Below, piece by piece: positions 30,645 to 38,916 of a stretch of 64,000 nt of DNA. The first letter of the stretch is position 1. Every line of letters starts with the position of its first letter. The stretch spans positions 1 through 64,000 of the forward strand of contig JACZKS010000029.1 in NCBI GenBank assembly GCA_014859895.1, given 5' to 3'. Position numbers and translations under genes: made by a program. The DNA is from Rhodospirillales bacterium (GTDB lineage: Bacteria; Pseudomonadota; Alphaproteobacteria; Rhodospirillales; Shumkoniaceae). The notes under the pieces were generated by a model. The model had not been told where the DNA came from. It was given only the letters and a program-made list of their open reading frames with translations, and made no database searches.

Positions 30645-32236
30645 CGACCCAAACCGCCACCCGGCCATGGCAGATCGTGCCGCCGACGGCACCGTTCTCG
30701 GACGACGAACGGGAACGGCTGAACGCCTTCTTCCTGACCGTCTGGCCCGATCGCCCGAGTGCCGCCGGCCTGCCGGCGCAGGTGGGGGCGAACGAGGATG
30801 CCGCCGAAGAAGACCTACCGTGGAAAGACCCCGCGATGCCGTTGGCGGAGCGGATGACCCGAGCCGAGGGCCGCCCGCTGAGACACCGCATGATGGCGGC
30901 CATGGGCCAGCAGGACTGTGGCCAGTGCGGGTACGACTGTTCGCGCTACGCCGAAGCGATCCTTGAACAGGCCGAACCGCGCCTCCAGCTTTGCGTGCCT
31001 GGCGGCAAGGAAACCTCGCGCATGCTGAAAAGTCTCGTCGAGGAAATGGGCGGTGGCGTGCTGGACCCCGACGATATGGCGGCGAAGGCGGCGGCGGCGG
31101 CGAAGCTTCCTACCGACGACCGCCCCGGGCGGTCGCGGTCCCGCCCGGTAGAGGCCCGCTTCATCGGCCGCCGTCGCCTGAACGGCCAGGGCTCGGAGAA
31201 AACCACCATCCATGTCGAACTCGACCTCGAAGGATCGGGACTCGACTACCGGGTGGGCGACAGCCTGGGCATCCTGCCCAGGAACGACCCGGCGCTGACC
31301 GATCAGGTCATCGCGGCGATCAACGTGCCGCCCGACTTCCCGATCGCCGGGCGCCCGTTTCGCGACGTCCTCATCGAGGAGACGTCGCTGGGAACGGCGC
31401 CCGACGCCCTCTTCCAGCTGGTCTCGTACATCACCGGCGGCGAGCGGCGGCAGAAGGCGAAAGCGCTGGCCAAAGGCGAAGACCCAGACGGCGATGCCGC
31501 CACCCTCGACGTGCTGGGCGTCTTCCGGAAGTTCGAAGGCATTCGTCCCGATCCGGAAGCGCTGATGGAAGTCCTCGATCCCTTGCAGCCCCGGCTCTAT
31601 TCCATTTCGTCCTCTCCTAGGATTCACCAGGGACAGGTCCATCTGACGGTCGACGTCGTGCGCTACGAAGCGGCCGGCCGGCTGCGCCTGGGTGTGGCGT
31701 CCACTTTTCTGGCCGAGCGCGTCCAGCCGGGAGAAGGCATGAAAGTTTACGTCCAGGAGGCTCACGGCTTCGCGCTGCCGCCCGATCCCGCGACGCCCAT
31801 CGTCATGGTCGGCCCCGGCACCGGGGTGGCCCCCTTCCGGGCCTTCCTTCAGGAACGCGATGCCATTGGGGCGCCCGGTCCCGCTTGGCTATTCTTCGGC
31901 CATCAGCGCGAGGCAAGTGATTTCTTCTACGCCGAGGAGTTCCGGAACTTGCGGGAACGCGGCGTCTTGACCAACCTCTCGCTCGCCTGGTCCAGGGATG
32001 GCGCCGAGAAGGTCTACGTTCAACATCGCATGTGGGAACACGGCGCCGAGTTGTTCAAATGGCTGGAGGCCGGAGCCCATTTCTACGTCTGCGGAGACGC
32101 CATGCGCATGGCCAAGGACGTGGAAACCGCGCTGAACAACATCGTCGCCCTTCACGGCGCCCGGTCGCCCGATGACGCCAGGGTCTACGTTCAGGACCTC
32201 AAAATGCAGGCACGCTACCAGACCGACGTCTACTGA
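30641..32236 (+). CDS. Fe-S/FAD/NADP reductase, probable electron donor to NirA
   Basis: This 531-aa protein has an unusual composition. Residues 93-118 hold C-X2-C-X3-C-X17-C in GQQDCGQCGYDC and LQLC, a [4Fe-4S] domain of the Fes type. Residues about 165-531 are the CysJ/cytochrome-P450-reductase-like FAD and NADP module, with RLYSISSSP for FAD and GPGTGVAPFRAFLQER for NADP. The FMN flavodoxin domain of CysJ is absent. I infer NADPH to FAD to [4Fe-4S] to NirA electron flow, replacing a free ferredoxin. Translation is coupled to nirA by ATGA overlap. Confidence 0.82.
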   Translation: MTTQTATRPWQIVPPTAPFSDDERERLNAFFLTVWPDRPSAAGLPAQVGANEDAAEEDLPWKDPAMPLAERMTRAEGRPLRHRMMAAMGQQDCGQCGYDCSRYAEAILEQAEPRLQLCVPGGKETSRMLKSLVEEMGGGVLDPDDMAAKAAAAAKLPTDDRPGRSRSRPVEARFIGRRRLNGQGSEKTTIHVELDLEGSGLDYRVGDSLGILPRNDPALTDQVIAAINVPPDFPIAGRPFRDVLIEETSLGTAPDALFQLVSYITGGERRQKAKALAKGEDPDGDAATLDVLGVFRKFEGIRPDPEALMEVLDPLQPRLYSISSSPRIHQGQVHLTVDVVRYEAAGRLRLGVASTFLAERVQPGEGMKVYVQEAHGFALPPDPATPIVMVGPGTGVAPFRAFLQERDAIGAPGPAWLFFGHQREASDFFYAEEFRNLRERGVLTNLSLAWSRDGAEKVYVQHRMWEHGAELFKWLEAGAHFYVCGDAMRMAKDVETALNNIVALHGARSPDDARVYVQDLKMQARYQTDVY

Positions 32237-32333
32237 GATTGCATTTGTCTTTGACCTTCTCGCGCCGCGGCGTTGTGTCCTCGGCCAATCGCGGTCATTC
32301 TGGAGAGCGCCGCGAGAGGCCAGAGGGGGTTGC

Positions 32334-33305
32334 ATGCCTACCGGTCGGGGACTGTGGTACGTATCGAAAGGGGTCGTGGCATTACGGCCGGTTGACGTCC
32401 CGCCACGGGACGATGCTCGCCTTTTGATCCGCGCCCTCTTTTCGGGCGTCAGCCGCGGCACCGAACGCCTGGTCATGAACGGACTGGTTCCGCCGAGCGA
32501 GCATGCCCGCATGCGCTGCCCCCACCAGGCCGGCGATTTTCCCTTTCCGGTGCAATACGGCTACGCGCTCGTCGGCTTGGTGGAGGAAGGGCCGGCGGAT
32601 CGGATGGGACAAGCGGTTTTCGTCCTCCATCCCCATCAGGATCGGATCTGTGTTTCCCCCAGCGAAGCACGGCCCCTGCCGGCCGGATTGCCGCCCCGGC
32701 GCGCCGTGCTGGCCGCCAACATGGAGACGGCGCTCAACGTCGTCTGGGATGCCGGGATCGCCCCGGGCGATAACGTACTGGTCGTCGGCGGGGGTGTCGT
32801 CGGGTTGCTGGTGGCCGGCGTGGCCGCGCGCATTCCGGGAACCCGCGTGACCGTGGCCGATGTCGATCCGTCGCGCTCGGCCATCGCGGCTCATCTGGGC
32901 GCGACGTTCGTATTGCCCGACCAGGCGCCCGGCGAACAGGACGTCGTCATTCATGCCAGCGCCTCCGAGGACGGCCTGCGTCTCGCGCTTGCCTGCGCCG
33001 GCGCGGAGGCAACGGTCGTCGAGGCCAGTTGGTTCGGTTCCGCCACCGTCGGCCTGCCCCTCGGCGAGGCCTTTCATTCCCGCCGCCTGCGCCTTATCTC
33101 CTCGCAAGTCGGCGCCGTTCCCGCCGACCGCCGGGTCCGCTGGACCAACGCCCGGCGCCTCGATACCGCGCTTGCGCTGCTCGGGGATGCCGCCTTCGAT
33201 GAGTTGATCACCGGCGAGATCGCCTTCGCCGACGCGCCGGCCCGCCTGCCTACGGCGCTGGCCGCCGGAAGCGACGGACTGATGACCGTGCTGACCTACG
33301 CCTGA
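32334..33305 (+). CDS. Alcohol-dehydrogenase-like oxidoreductase (MDR, BchC-like)
   Basis: This 323-aa protein is of the medium-chain dehydrogenase type. The N-terminal segment is LFSGVSRGTERLV, similar to BchC-like enzymes; it lacks the catalytic-zinc Cys found in ordinary alcohol dehydrogenases. A Rossmann NAD(P) site is seen in VLVVGGGVVGLLVAG (about residues 144-158), with an acidic residue at the end of the second strand (VADVDPS). ATG 32334 follows an AGAGGGGG Shine-Dalgarno. It is the first of four overlapping or closely spaced genes (dehydrogenase, PTPS-like, glycosyltransferase, methyltransferase). The substrate is unknown; a hydroxyalkyl side chain on a heterocycle is a guess. Confidence 0.8.
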   Translation: MPTGRGLWYVSKGVVALRPVDVPPRDDARLLIRALFSGVSRGTERLVMNGLVPPSEHARMRCPHQAGDFPFPVQYGYALVGLVEEGPADRMGQAVFVLHPHQDRICVSPSEARPLPAGLPPRRAVLAANMETALNVVWDAGIAPGDNVLVVGGGVVGLLVAGVAARIPGTRVTVADVDPSRSAIAAHLGATFVLPDQAPGEQDVVIHASASEDGLRLALACAGAEATVVEASWFGSATVGLPLGEAFHSRRLRLISSQVGAVPADRRVRWTNARRLDTALALLGDAAFDELITGEIAFADAPARLPTALAAGSDGLMTVLTYA

Positions 33306-33326
33306 GGCTGGAAAGGACTTCGCGCC

Positions 33327-33734
33327 ATGTACACCGTCGAGATCCGCGACCATGTGATGATCGCCCACAGCCTGGCGGGCGAGGCCTTCGGTCCGGCGCA
33401 AAATCTCCATGGCGCCACGTATGTGGTCGACGTCGCCTTCATGCGCAGCCAACTCGACGAGAACGACATCGTCGTCGATATCGGCCTCGCCCAGGAGGTG
33501 ACGAAGGAAACGCTGGCCGCGCTCAATTTCCGGAACCTCGACGAGCATCCCGACTTCGCGGGCCGGCGCTCGACCACCGAGGCCGTGGCCCGCTGGGTCT
33601 TCGAGCGCATTCGCGACGCCATCGCCAACGGCGACCTGGGTGCGGCGGCGTCGGGCATCGAGCGGCTGCGCATCACCCTGCACGAATCGCACGTGGCGCG
33701 CGCCTCCTACGAGGCCGAGGTCGGCGGTGCGTGA
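33327..33734 (+). CDS. Divergent 6-pyruvoyl-tetrahydropterin synthase / QueD-like protein
   Basis: This 135-aa protein is of the PTPS/QueD fold. Compared with E. coli QueD, the first zinc His (AHSL, about residue 14) and the second (NLHG, about 28) are kept. The third His of HGH is Ala (LHGATY), and the catalytic Cys four residues before the first His of that motif is Ala. The active-site Asp is kept in NLDEHPDF and the substrate-binding Glu in LHESH. It is unlikely to catalyse normal PTPS or QueD chemistry. It overlaps the glycosyltransferase start by 8 bp. A pterin- or pyrimidine-binding role is inferred. Confidence 0.82.
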   Translation: MYTVEIRDHVMIAHSLAGEAFGPAQNLHGATYVVDVAFMRSQLDENDIVVDIGLAQEVTKETLAALNFRNLDEHPDFAGRRSTTEAVARWVFERIRDAIANGDLGAAASGIERLRITLHESHVARASYEAEVGGA

Positions 33735-34773
33735 CGTCTGGTTCGCCATCCCCGGCGACGTTGAGACGCAAACGGGCGGATATGTCTATGCCCGCCGATT
33801 GATGGCCGCGTTGCCGGGTGTGGGCTGGGGCCCACGCCTGCTTTCCTTGCCCGGCGGCTTTCCCGATGCATCCCCGGACGAACTGGACCTGTCGTATCGG
33901 TTGTTGGGTGACCTGCCGCCGTCGTCGCTGGTCGTCGTGGATGGCTTGGCCTTCGGCGTTCTGCCCCGGGACATGCTCGACCGACTGGCTCATGTCTGGG
34001 TCGCCCTCGTTCATCATCCCCTGGCCTTGGAAACCGGCCTTGCCCCGGCCGCGGCGGCCCGCCTGTGCGTGTCCGAACGCGAGGCCCTCGGAGCAGCCCG
34101 AGCCGTCATCGCGACGAGCCCGCATACTGCGGAAACGCTGACCCACGATTACGGTGTTACCGAAGAGCGTATCCACGTTGCCGTGCCCGGTACCGACCAA
34201 GTCATGCGGGCGCGGGGCAATGGCACGGTACCATGCCTCCTCTCCGTGGCAACGGTGACCCGGCGCAAAGCCCATGACATGCTGGTGAATGCGCTTTCCC
34301 GCCTGCGGAAGTTGTCCTGGCGATGCCGGATTATCGGCAGCCTGGAGCGCGAACCGGAGACCGCAGCCCGCGTCGCGGCCCTCGTCCGTGAAACAGGACT
34401 GGAGGGGCGCGTCACCCTGGAAGGCGAAATCGTCGGCGACAGCCTCGACGCCGCCTATCGGATGGCAGACATCTTCGTCCTGCCGTCTCGCCACGAGGGT
34501 TACGGCATGGCGTTCGCCGAGGCCATGGCCCATGGCCTTCCGGTGATCGCCTGCGCGGTCGGCGCGGTACCACAGACGGTCCCACCGGATGCGGGCCTGC
34601 TGGTCGCTCCCGACGATGTCGAGGCTCTGGCGGCGGCGTTGCGGAAAGCGATTGCCGATGAGAGATTGAGACGGCGGCTCGCGGACGCGGCATGGGCCCA
34701 TGGCCGCACGTTGCCAACGTGGGCGGAGACGGCCCGCAACGTCGCCGCCGCCTTGACGGCGGCCTCGACATGA
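33727..34773 (+). CDS. Glycosyltransferase family 4 protein
   Basis: This is a 348-aa GT-B fold glycosyltransferase with a GTG start at 33727 inside the end of the PTPS-like gene. The C-terminal nucleotide-sugar domain carries LLSVATVTRRKAHDMLVNAL (about residues 172-191) and the E-x7-E motif in SRHEGYGMAFAEAMAHGLPV (about 256-275). It has no membrane segment. In this cluster it may glycosylate a soluble pyrimidine/pterin product or a lipid. It overlaps the methyltransferase start by ATGA. Confidence 0.88.
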   Translation: MRDVWFAIPGDVETQTGGYVYARRLMAALPGVGWGPRLLSLPGGFPDASPDELDLSYRLLGDLPPSSLVVVDGLAFGVLPRDMLDRLAHVWVALVHHPLALETGLAPAAAARLCVSEREALGAARAVIATSPHTAETLTHDYGVTEERIHVAVPGTDQVMRARGNGTVPCLLSVATVTRRKAHDMLVNALSRLRKLSWRCRIIGSLEREPETAARVAALVRETGLEGRVTLEGEIVGDSLDAAYRMADIFVLPSRHEGYGMAFAEAMAHGLPVIACAVGAVPQTVPPDAGLLVAPDDVEALAAALRKAIADERLRRRLADAAWAHGRTLPTWAETARNVAAALTAAST

Positions 34774-35618
34774 CCGGCTTCTCCCCGGAATGGCTCGACC
34801 TCCGCGAGCCTGGGGACGCGGCCTCCCGCAACGGCGAGGTCCTCGCAGCCTGCGAGCGGGCGTTTGTCGGCCGCGACGAAGTATCCGTTTGCGACCTCGG
34901 CGCCGGCACCGGTGCGTCGTTGCGCGCCTTCGCCGATGTTCTGCCACTCCGCCAACACTGGACCCTGGTCGATCACGACGAAGCCAATCTTGCGTCTGCC
35001 CGCGAACGGTTGATCGCGTGGGCAGGCGACTCAGAAATTCGGGAAAGCGGATTCATGCTCTTCCGCGGCGGGCAACGCATCACGGTGGATCTGGTCCGCC
35101 GCGACCTCGCACTCGAACCCCGCTGCTGGCCGGACGGAACCGAGCTTGTTGCCGCCTCGGCGCTTTTCGACCTCGCGTCGGAGGAATGGATCCGCCGGTT
35201 CGCCACCGCGCTGGCGGCCGACCGCCTGCCGCTTATGGCCACGCTGACCTTCGACGGGACCATCGCGCTGGCCCCGCCGCATCGCCTGGATGCGGCGATT
35301 GCCGGGGCGTTCCAGGCACATCAGGAGCGGGACAAGGGATTCGGGACCGCCGCCGGGTGCCGCGCGACAGACATCCTTGCCGCCTGTCTCAAGGATGCCG
35401 GTTACATGGTGACAATCGGCTACAGCCCGTGGCGGCTCAGTCCGTCTCTCGAAGGACTGCGCGCGGCCCTCCTCGACGGCGTTGCGGTGGCGGTCGGCGA
35501 AACGGGTCTGCTCGATCCGCAGGACATCGCCGTATGGCGGGCCGCCGGCCAGGCCGCCAGCTCCATCGTGGTCGGCCATCGCGACCTGTTCGCGGCCCCG
35601 GATCAGCCGGACCGATAG
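34770..35618 (+). CDS. Class I SAM-dependent methyltransferase
   Basis: This 282-aa protein has a class I methyltransferase fold. The SAM-binding glycine-rich loop is VCDLGAGTGASLRAF (about residues 40-54), the acidic end of strand 2 is WTLVDHDEANL (about 64-74), and motif IV-like VAASALFDLASEEW follows. It starts at ATG 34770 overlapping the glycosyltransferase stop. The methyl acceptor is unknown. Its end overlaps the convergent cytochrome b561 gene by 16 bp. Confidence 0.85.
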   Translation: MTGFSPEWLDLREPGDAASRNGEVLAACERAFVGRDEVSVCDLGAGTGASLRAFADVLPLRQHWTLVDHDEANLASARERLIAWAGDSEIRESGFMLFRGGQRITVDLVRRDLALEPRCWPDGTELVAASALFDLASEEWIRRFATALAADRLPLMATLTFDGTIALAPPHRLDAAIAGAFQAHQERDKGFGTAAGCRATDILAACLKDAGYMVTIGYSPWRLSPSLEGLRAALLDGVAVAVGETGLLDPQDIAVWRAAGQAASSIVVGHRDLFAAPDQPDR

Positions 35619-36154
35619 CCCGGCAGCATCCGGCGCAGGGTTTCGTCCCCACGGATGAAATGGTGGTGCAGGGCGGCCGCCACATGCAGCGCCAACAGGC
35701 CGGCCAACGCGAAGCCGAGCCACCGGTGGAGGCCGAGCAGGACACCGGCGAGCTGTTCATCCTTATCCAACATGGCCGGCCACTCGAAAAGTCCGAAGAC
35801 CATGATCGGTGCGCCGAAAGCCGAAGTGCCGGCCCAGCCCAGCACCGGCATGGCCAGGAGAACCGCATAGAGCGTCCAATGGGAAATCCGCGCCGCCACC
35901 ACCTGCCAATCGGGAAGGCCGGGCACCAGCGGCGGGGCCGGACGGTAGATCCGCCACAGGAGGCGCGCGGCCATCAGGATGAGGATGAGAACCCCCAGAG
36001 AGCGGTGGAGGTCATAAAGGTCATTCTGCAACGGGCCCTGGCCGACCCGGACCATGGCCAGGGCCACCGGGATCGCCGTCAGGACGGCGAGGGCCGTAAC
36101 CCAATGAAAAAGCTTGGCGGCGGCGGAATAGCCGGCGGAACGCTTCGATCTCAT
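35603..36154 (-). CDS. Cytochrome b561 family protein
   Basis: This is a 183-aa inner-membrane dihaem cytochrome b of the bacterial b561 (CybB) type with four helices. Haem-ligand histidines are visible in KLFHWVTALAV (about residue 17), YDLHRSLGVLIL, ISHWTLYAVLLAMP and GLHRWLGFALAGLLALHV. Such proteins move electrons between the quinone pool and periplasmic partners, or quench superoxide. It lies on the minus strand inside the PTPS/RibA cluster, with its own transcription unit. Confidence 0.88.
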   Translation of the reverse strand: MRSKRSAGYSAAAKLFHWVTALAVLTAIPVALAMVRVGQGPLQNDLYDLHRSLGVLILILMAARLLWRIYRPAPPLVPGLPDWQVVAARISHWTLYAVLLAMPVLGWAGTSAFGAPIMVFGLFEWPAMLDKDEQLAGVLLGLHRWLGFALAGLLALHVAAALHHHFIRGDETLRRMLPGYRSG

Positions 36155-36190
36155 GGCAGGTCATCCTTTACCCCAATCCCCGGATGGGCC

Positions 36191-36973
36191 CTAGCGCCTT
36201 CGCCCAAGGTCGCAATCGAACAGGACGTCACCTTCGTCAAATGTCGTGACCGTCACCGACGGCCGCACCGCCTCGTCGAGCCGGGCGATCTCGGCCAACT
36301 GGATCCCGGCCCGACCCGAACCGATGATCATCGGCGCCACCAGAACGTGCAGGCGGTCGAGATACCCGGCATCCAGGAATTTCGATATCGTCATTCCCCC
36401 GCCCTCGATCAATATTCTGTGAAGTCCGAGGTCGGCCAGGGCCTGCACAATATCGCCGGGCGCGAACCGTCCGGCCGCCGCCGGAAGGCGGATGGCTTCG
36501 ACGCCAGCCCGCGGCGAACGGCCGGTCGCACCGATGACAACGCGCCGCGCCCCTTCTTCCAGGCAGCGTGCAGTCGCGGGCAACCGTCCGGCCGGATCGA
36601 TGACGACGCGAGCCGGATTGGGGCCGGTCACCCGACGGACGGTCAGTTGAGGATCGTCGGCAAGCGCCGTCCCGACGCCGACGACGACCGCATCCACCAA
36701 CGCCCGCAAGCGATGCAGATGCGTAATCGCGGATGGCCCGTTGATGTAGTGGGAGTGGCCGCTTGCCGTGGCGATGCGGCCATCCAGTGATTGTCCGATC
36801 TGGGCGATCACCAGGGAGTTCGTTTGGTGCGCAGGAACTATTAGAGGGAGATAGGTGTTGATGAAAGAGTTGCTCCCTATCTTAGGAGGGAGCGTTCCCC
36901 CGTGTGCAACCGCCACGAGGGTCTGCCAGTCTTGTTCTTCGGCGCCGTGCGAACTGCATATTCTGGGGGTCAT
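36191..36973 (-). CDS. RibD-like reductase-only protein
   Basis: This 260-aa protein is homologous to the C-terminal reductase domain of RibD. It contains IAQIGQSLDGRIATASGHSH (about residues 57-76), VDAVVVGVGTALADDPQLTV and ILIEGGGMTISKFLDAG (about 195-211). The N-terminal zinc deaminase domain of RibD is missing. It probably reduces the ribosyl side chain of an aminopyrimidine with NAD(P)H. ATG 36973 has GGAAAG upstream. Its start is almost face to face with the ribA start, so the two promoters must overlap coding sequence. Confidence 0.85.
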   Translation of the reverse strand: MTPRICSSHGAEEQDWQTLVAVAHGGTLPPKIGSNSFINTYLPLIVPAHQTNSLVIAQIGQSLDGRIATASGHSHYINGPSAITHLHRLRALVDAVVVGVGTALADDPQLTVRRVTGPNPARVVIDPAGRLPATARCLEEGARRVVIGATGRSPRAGVEAIRLPAAAGRFAPGDIVQALADLGLHRILIEGGGMTISKFLDAGYLDRLHVLVAPMIIGSGRAGIQLAEIARLDEAVRPSVTVTTFDEGDVLFDCDLGRRR

Positions 36974-37052
36974 CGCCGTGTCTTTCCAAAAAACCTGCTT
37001 TGCGACCCAATCTCCGAACGTGCTTTCTATAAGTGCTACCGCAAAAGGCGCC

Positions 37053-38195
37053 TTGGCAAGGCTGACCCCCGATCCGGTGTGCGTTTCAGTCGAGCGCGCC
37101 ATCCAGGAGTTGCGCCAGGGCCGCGCGGTCATCGTACGGGGTCTTTCGGAAGCGCTCGTGGTTGCGTCGGCGGAGACCCTGGGGGGTGACGAAATCGCCA
37201 ACATTGCGAGCGCCTTCGGCGAGGAGGTGGGGCTGGTTCTTGCGGAACCGCGTTTGCGCCATATGGGGTTCGAAGCGCCCGGTGCAATGCGTCTGGCGCT
37301 GTCCGGGCTGTCTGCGGGCGAGATCGAACGCCTGTTCATCACGGCAACCCCGGCCGTGCCGGAGACGCCGCGCAGGCCGGCATCTGCCATTGAGTTGACG
37401 GCTCTCGACCTGGTGAGGACCGCCCATCTGATTCCCGCCGCAGTGGTCATGCCCGCCACCGTCGCCGTGGAGAATATGGTAACCGTCGAAGCGACGATGA
37501 TCGACCTTTACCCCGACCGTTCGGTACGCGACTTGCGCATCGTGGCGAGGGCCCCGGTGCCGCTGAGCGACGCGCCTGTTACCGAATTCGTCATGTTCAG
37601 CAGTGCCAACAGCTCTCGCGACCAGCTCGCTATCGTTGTCGGTGCCCCCGATCCCGCTCAACCGGTGTTGACCCGGCTGCATTCGGCGTGCCTGACCGGC
37701 GACCTGTTCGGCAGCCTAAAATGCGATTGCGGCGATCAACTGCGGCTGGCCGTGCAGGCCATCAACGCCGCGGGAAGCGGCCTATTGCTGTATCTGGACC
37801 AGGAAGGCCGCGGCATCGGCCTGCGCAACAAGATGCGCGCCTACGGGCTGCAGGCGCAGGGCCATGACACCTTGGATGCCGACGCCATCCTCGGCTATGG
37901 CCCCGACGAGCGGCGCTATGGCATTGCCGGGCGGATGCTCGATCTTCTGGGCTTCCGCCGCATCGTGATGCTCACCAACAACCCCGACAAGATTCGCGCC
38001 ATAGAGCAAACGGGCGTGACCGTCGAGGGCCACCGGCGGCTCCTGGGGGCGGTCAATCCGCACAACGCCGTCTATCTCTCCACGAAGGCGACCCGGGCAG
38101 GACATCTTCTCGACAAGGCGCCGAAACCGATCGTTGCGAACCAAGTCAAGACGCACCCGTCCAAACCGCCCCAGCGACCTCCTCAAGCAGTCTGA
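37053..38195 (+). CDS. ribA: GTP cyclohydrolase II with degenerate RibB-like N-terminal domain
   Basis: The C-terminal half is a complete GTP cyclohydrolase II: RLHSACLTGDLFGSLKCDCG supplies the zinc cysteines, DQEGRGIGLRNKMRAYGLQ the substrate site, and MLTNNPDKI the end of the fold. GTP is converted to 2,5-diamino-6-ribosylaminopyrimidinone 5'-phosphate. The N-terminal about 180 residues align loosely with DHBP synthase (AIQELRQGRAVIVRG) but lack the DDEDRENEGD acidic loop, so that half is probably inactive. The start is uncertain: TTG 37053 has AAAAGG before it, while GTG 37020 and GTG 36978 are also in frame. It is convergent with the creatininase gene (50-bp overlap). Confidence 0.85.
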   Translation: MARLTPDPVCVSVERAIQELRQGRAVIVRGLSEALVVASAETLGGDEIANIASAFGEEVGLVLAEPRLRHMGFEAPGAMRLALSGLSAGEIERLFITATPAVPETPRRPASAIELTALDLVRTAHLIPAAVVMPATVAVENMVTVEATMIDLYPDRSVRDLRIVARAPVPLSDAPVTEFVMFSSANSSRDQLAIVVGAPDPAQPVLTRLHSACLTGDLFGSLKCDCGDQLRLAVQAINAAGSGLLLYLDQEGRGIGLRNKMRAYGLQAQGHDTLDADAILGYGPDERRYGIAGRMLDLLGFRRIVMLTNNPDKIRAIEQTGVTVEGHRRLLGAVNPHNAVYLSTKATRAGHLLDKAPKPIVANQVKTHPSKPPQRPPQAV

Positions 38196-38916
38196 CCAAC
38201 TGCTCGGCCGCATGGTCGACAAGCGCCTTGCCGATCTCGGATCCTGCGAGGTCGGGCCGGCCGATCCAGCCGCCGGCGGCGAGATCATTGGCTTTCCACC
38301 CCCAGGCGAGGGGGCCGGAAGGAAACAGCATGGGCGCAGGACTGTGCGGCGGCGCCGGCGCGATGGCGTCCCGGATCACGAGCTGGGGCGCCAGATGGAG
38401 GATCGCCGAGGTCTCGATCCAGCCGCCATGGACATCAGCCGCCATGGGGCCGGGCGCCGCAAAGTCTGGCGGCAGGCCGAAATCGAGCCAGTGGACATTG
38501 ACCGCCAGCATGTCGAAGCGGGTCCGCAGCCGGAGCGCGGCAATGGCCGCCGCTGCCACATTGCCGCCGTGGCCATTGAAGAGGATGACGCGCCTGACTT
38601 CGGCCAGGGCCAGACCCTCGGCCACCGCGACAATCTGGGCGATGAGGGATTCCGGTTCGACCGACAGGGTTCCCGGCCGGTCGGCATGTTCGGCCGAGGC
38701 GCCTAGCCACAGGGTGGGCAGTCGCAGCACGCGGCGGTCACGCCCTCCATCAGCAACCGCAGCACGCGCCAGGATGCCGTCGACGATGATGCCGTCGGTG
38801 CCAAGCGGCAAATGGGGGCCATGGGATTCGATGGCGGCCAGCGGCAGTACGGCGACGACGTCGCCTGCTATGGGATATGCCGTCTGGGCCAGATCGGCAT
38901 AGGGTAAAATCGTCAT
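38146..38916 (-). CDS. Creatininase family amidohydrolase (ArfB-like)
   Basis: This 256-aa protein is of the creatininase/ArfB/MftE family. Metal and active-site residues are seen in ESHGPHLPLGTDGII (about residues 30-44), ILFNGHGGNVAA (about 110-121), HWLDFG and DVHGGWIETS (about 156-165). ArfB homologues remove a formyl group from an early pyrimidine in archaeal flavin/deazaflavin synthesis. Next to a GTP cyclohydrolase and a RibD-like reductase, a hydrolytic step on a related pyrimidine is the best guess. The start overlaps the upstream sulfatase stop (ATGA). Confidence 0.85.
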   Translation of the reverse strand: MTILPYADLAQTAYPIAGDVVAVLPLAAIESHGPHLPLGTDGIIVDGILARAAVADGGRDRRVLRLPTLWLGASAEHADRPGTLSVEPESLIAQIVAVAEGLALAEVRRVILFNGHGGNVAAAAIAALRLRTRFDMLAVNVHWLDFGLPPDFAAPGPMAADVHGGWIETSAILHLAPQLVIRDAIAPAPPHSPAPMLFPSGPLAWGWKANDLAAGGWIGRPDLAGSEIGKALVDHAAEQLVRLLEEVAGAVWTGAS

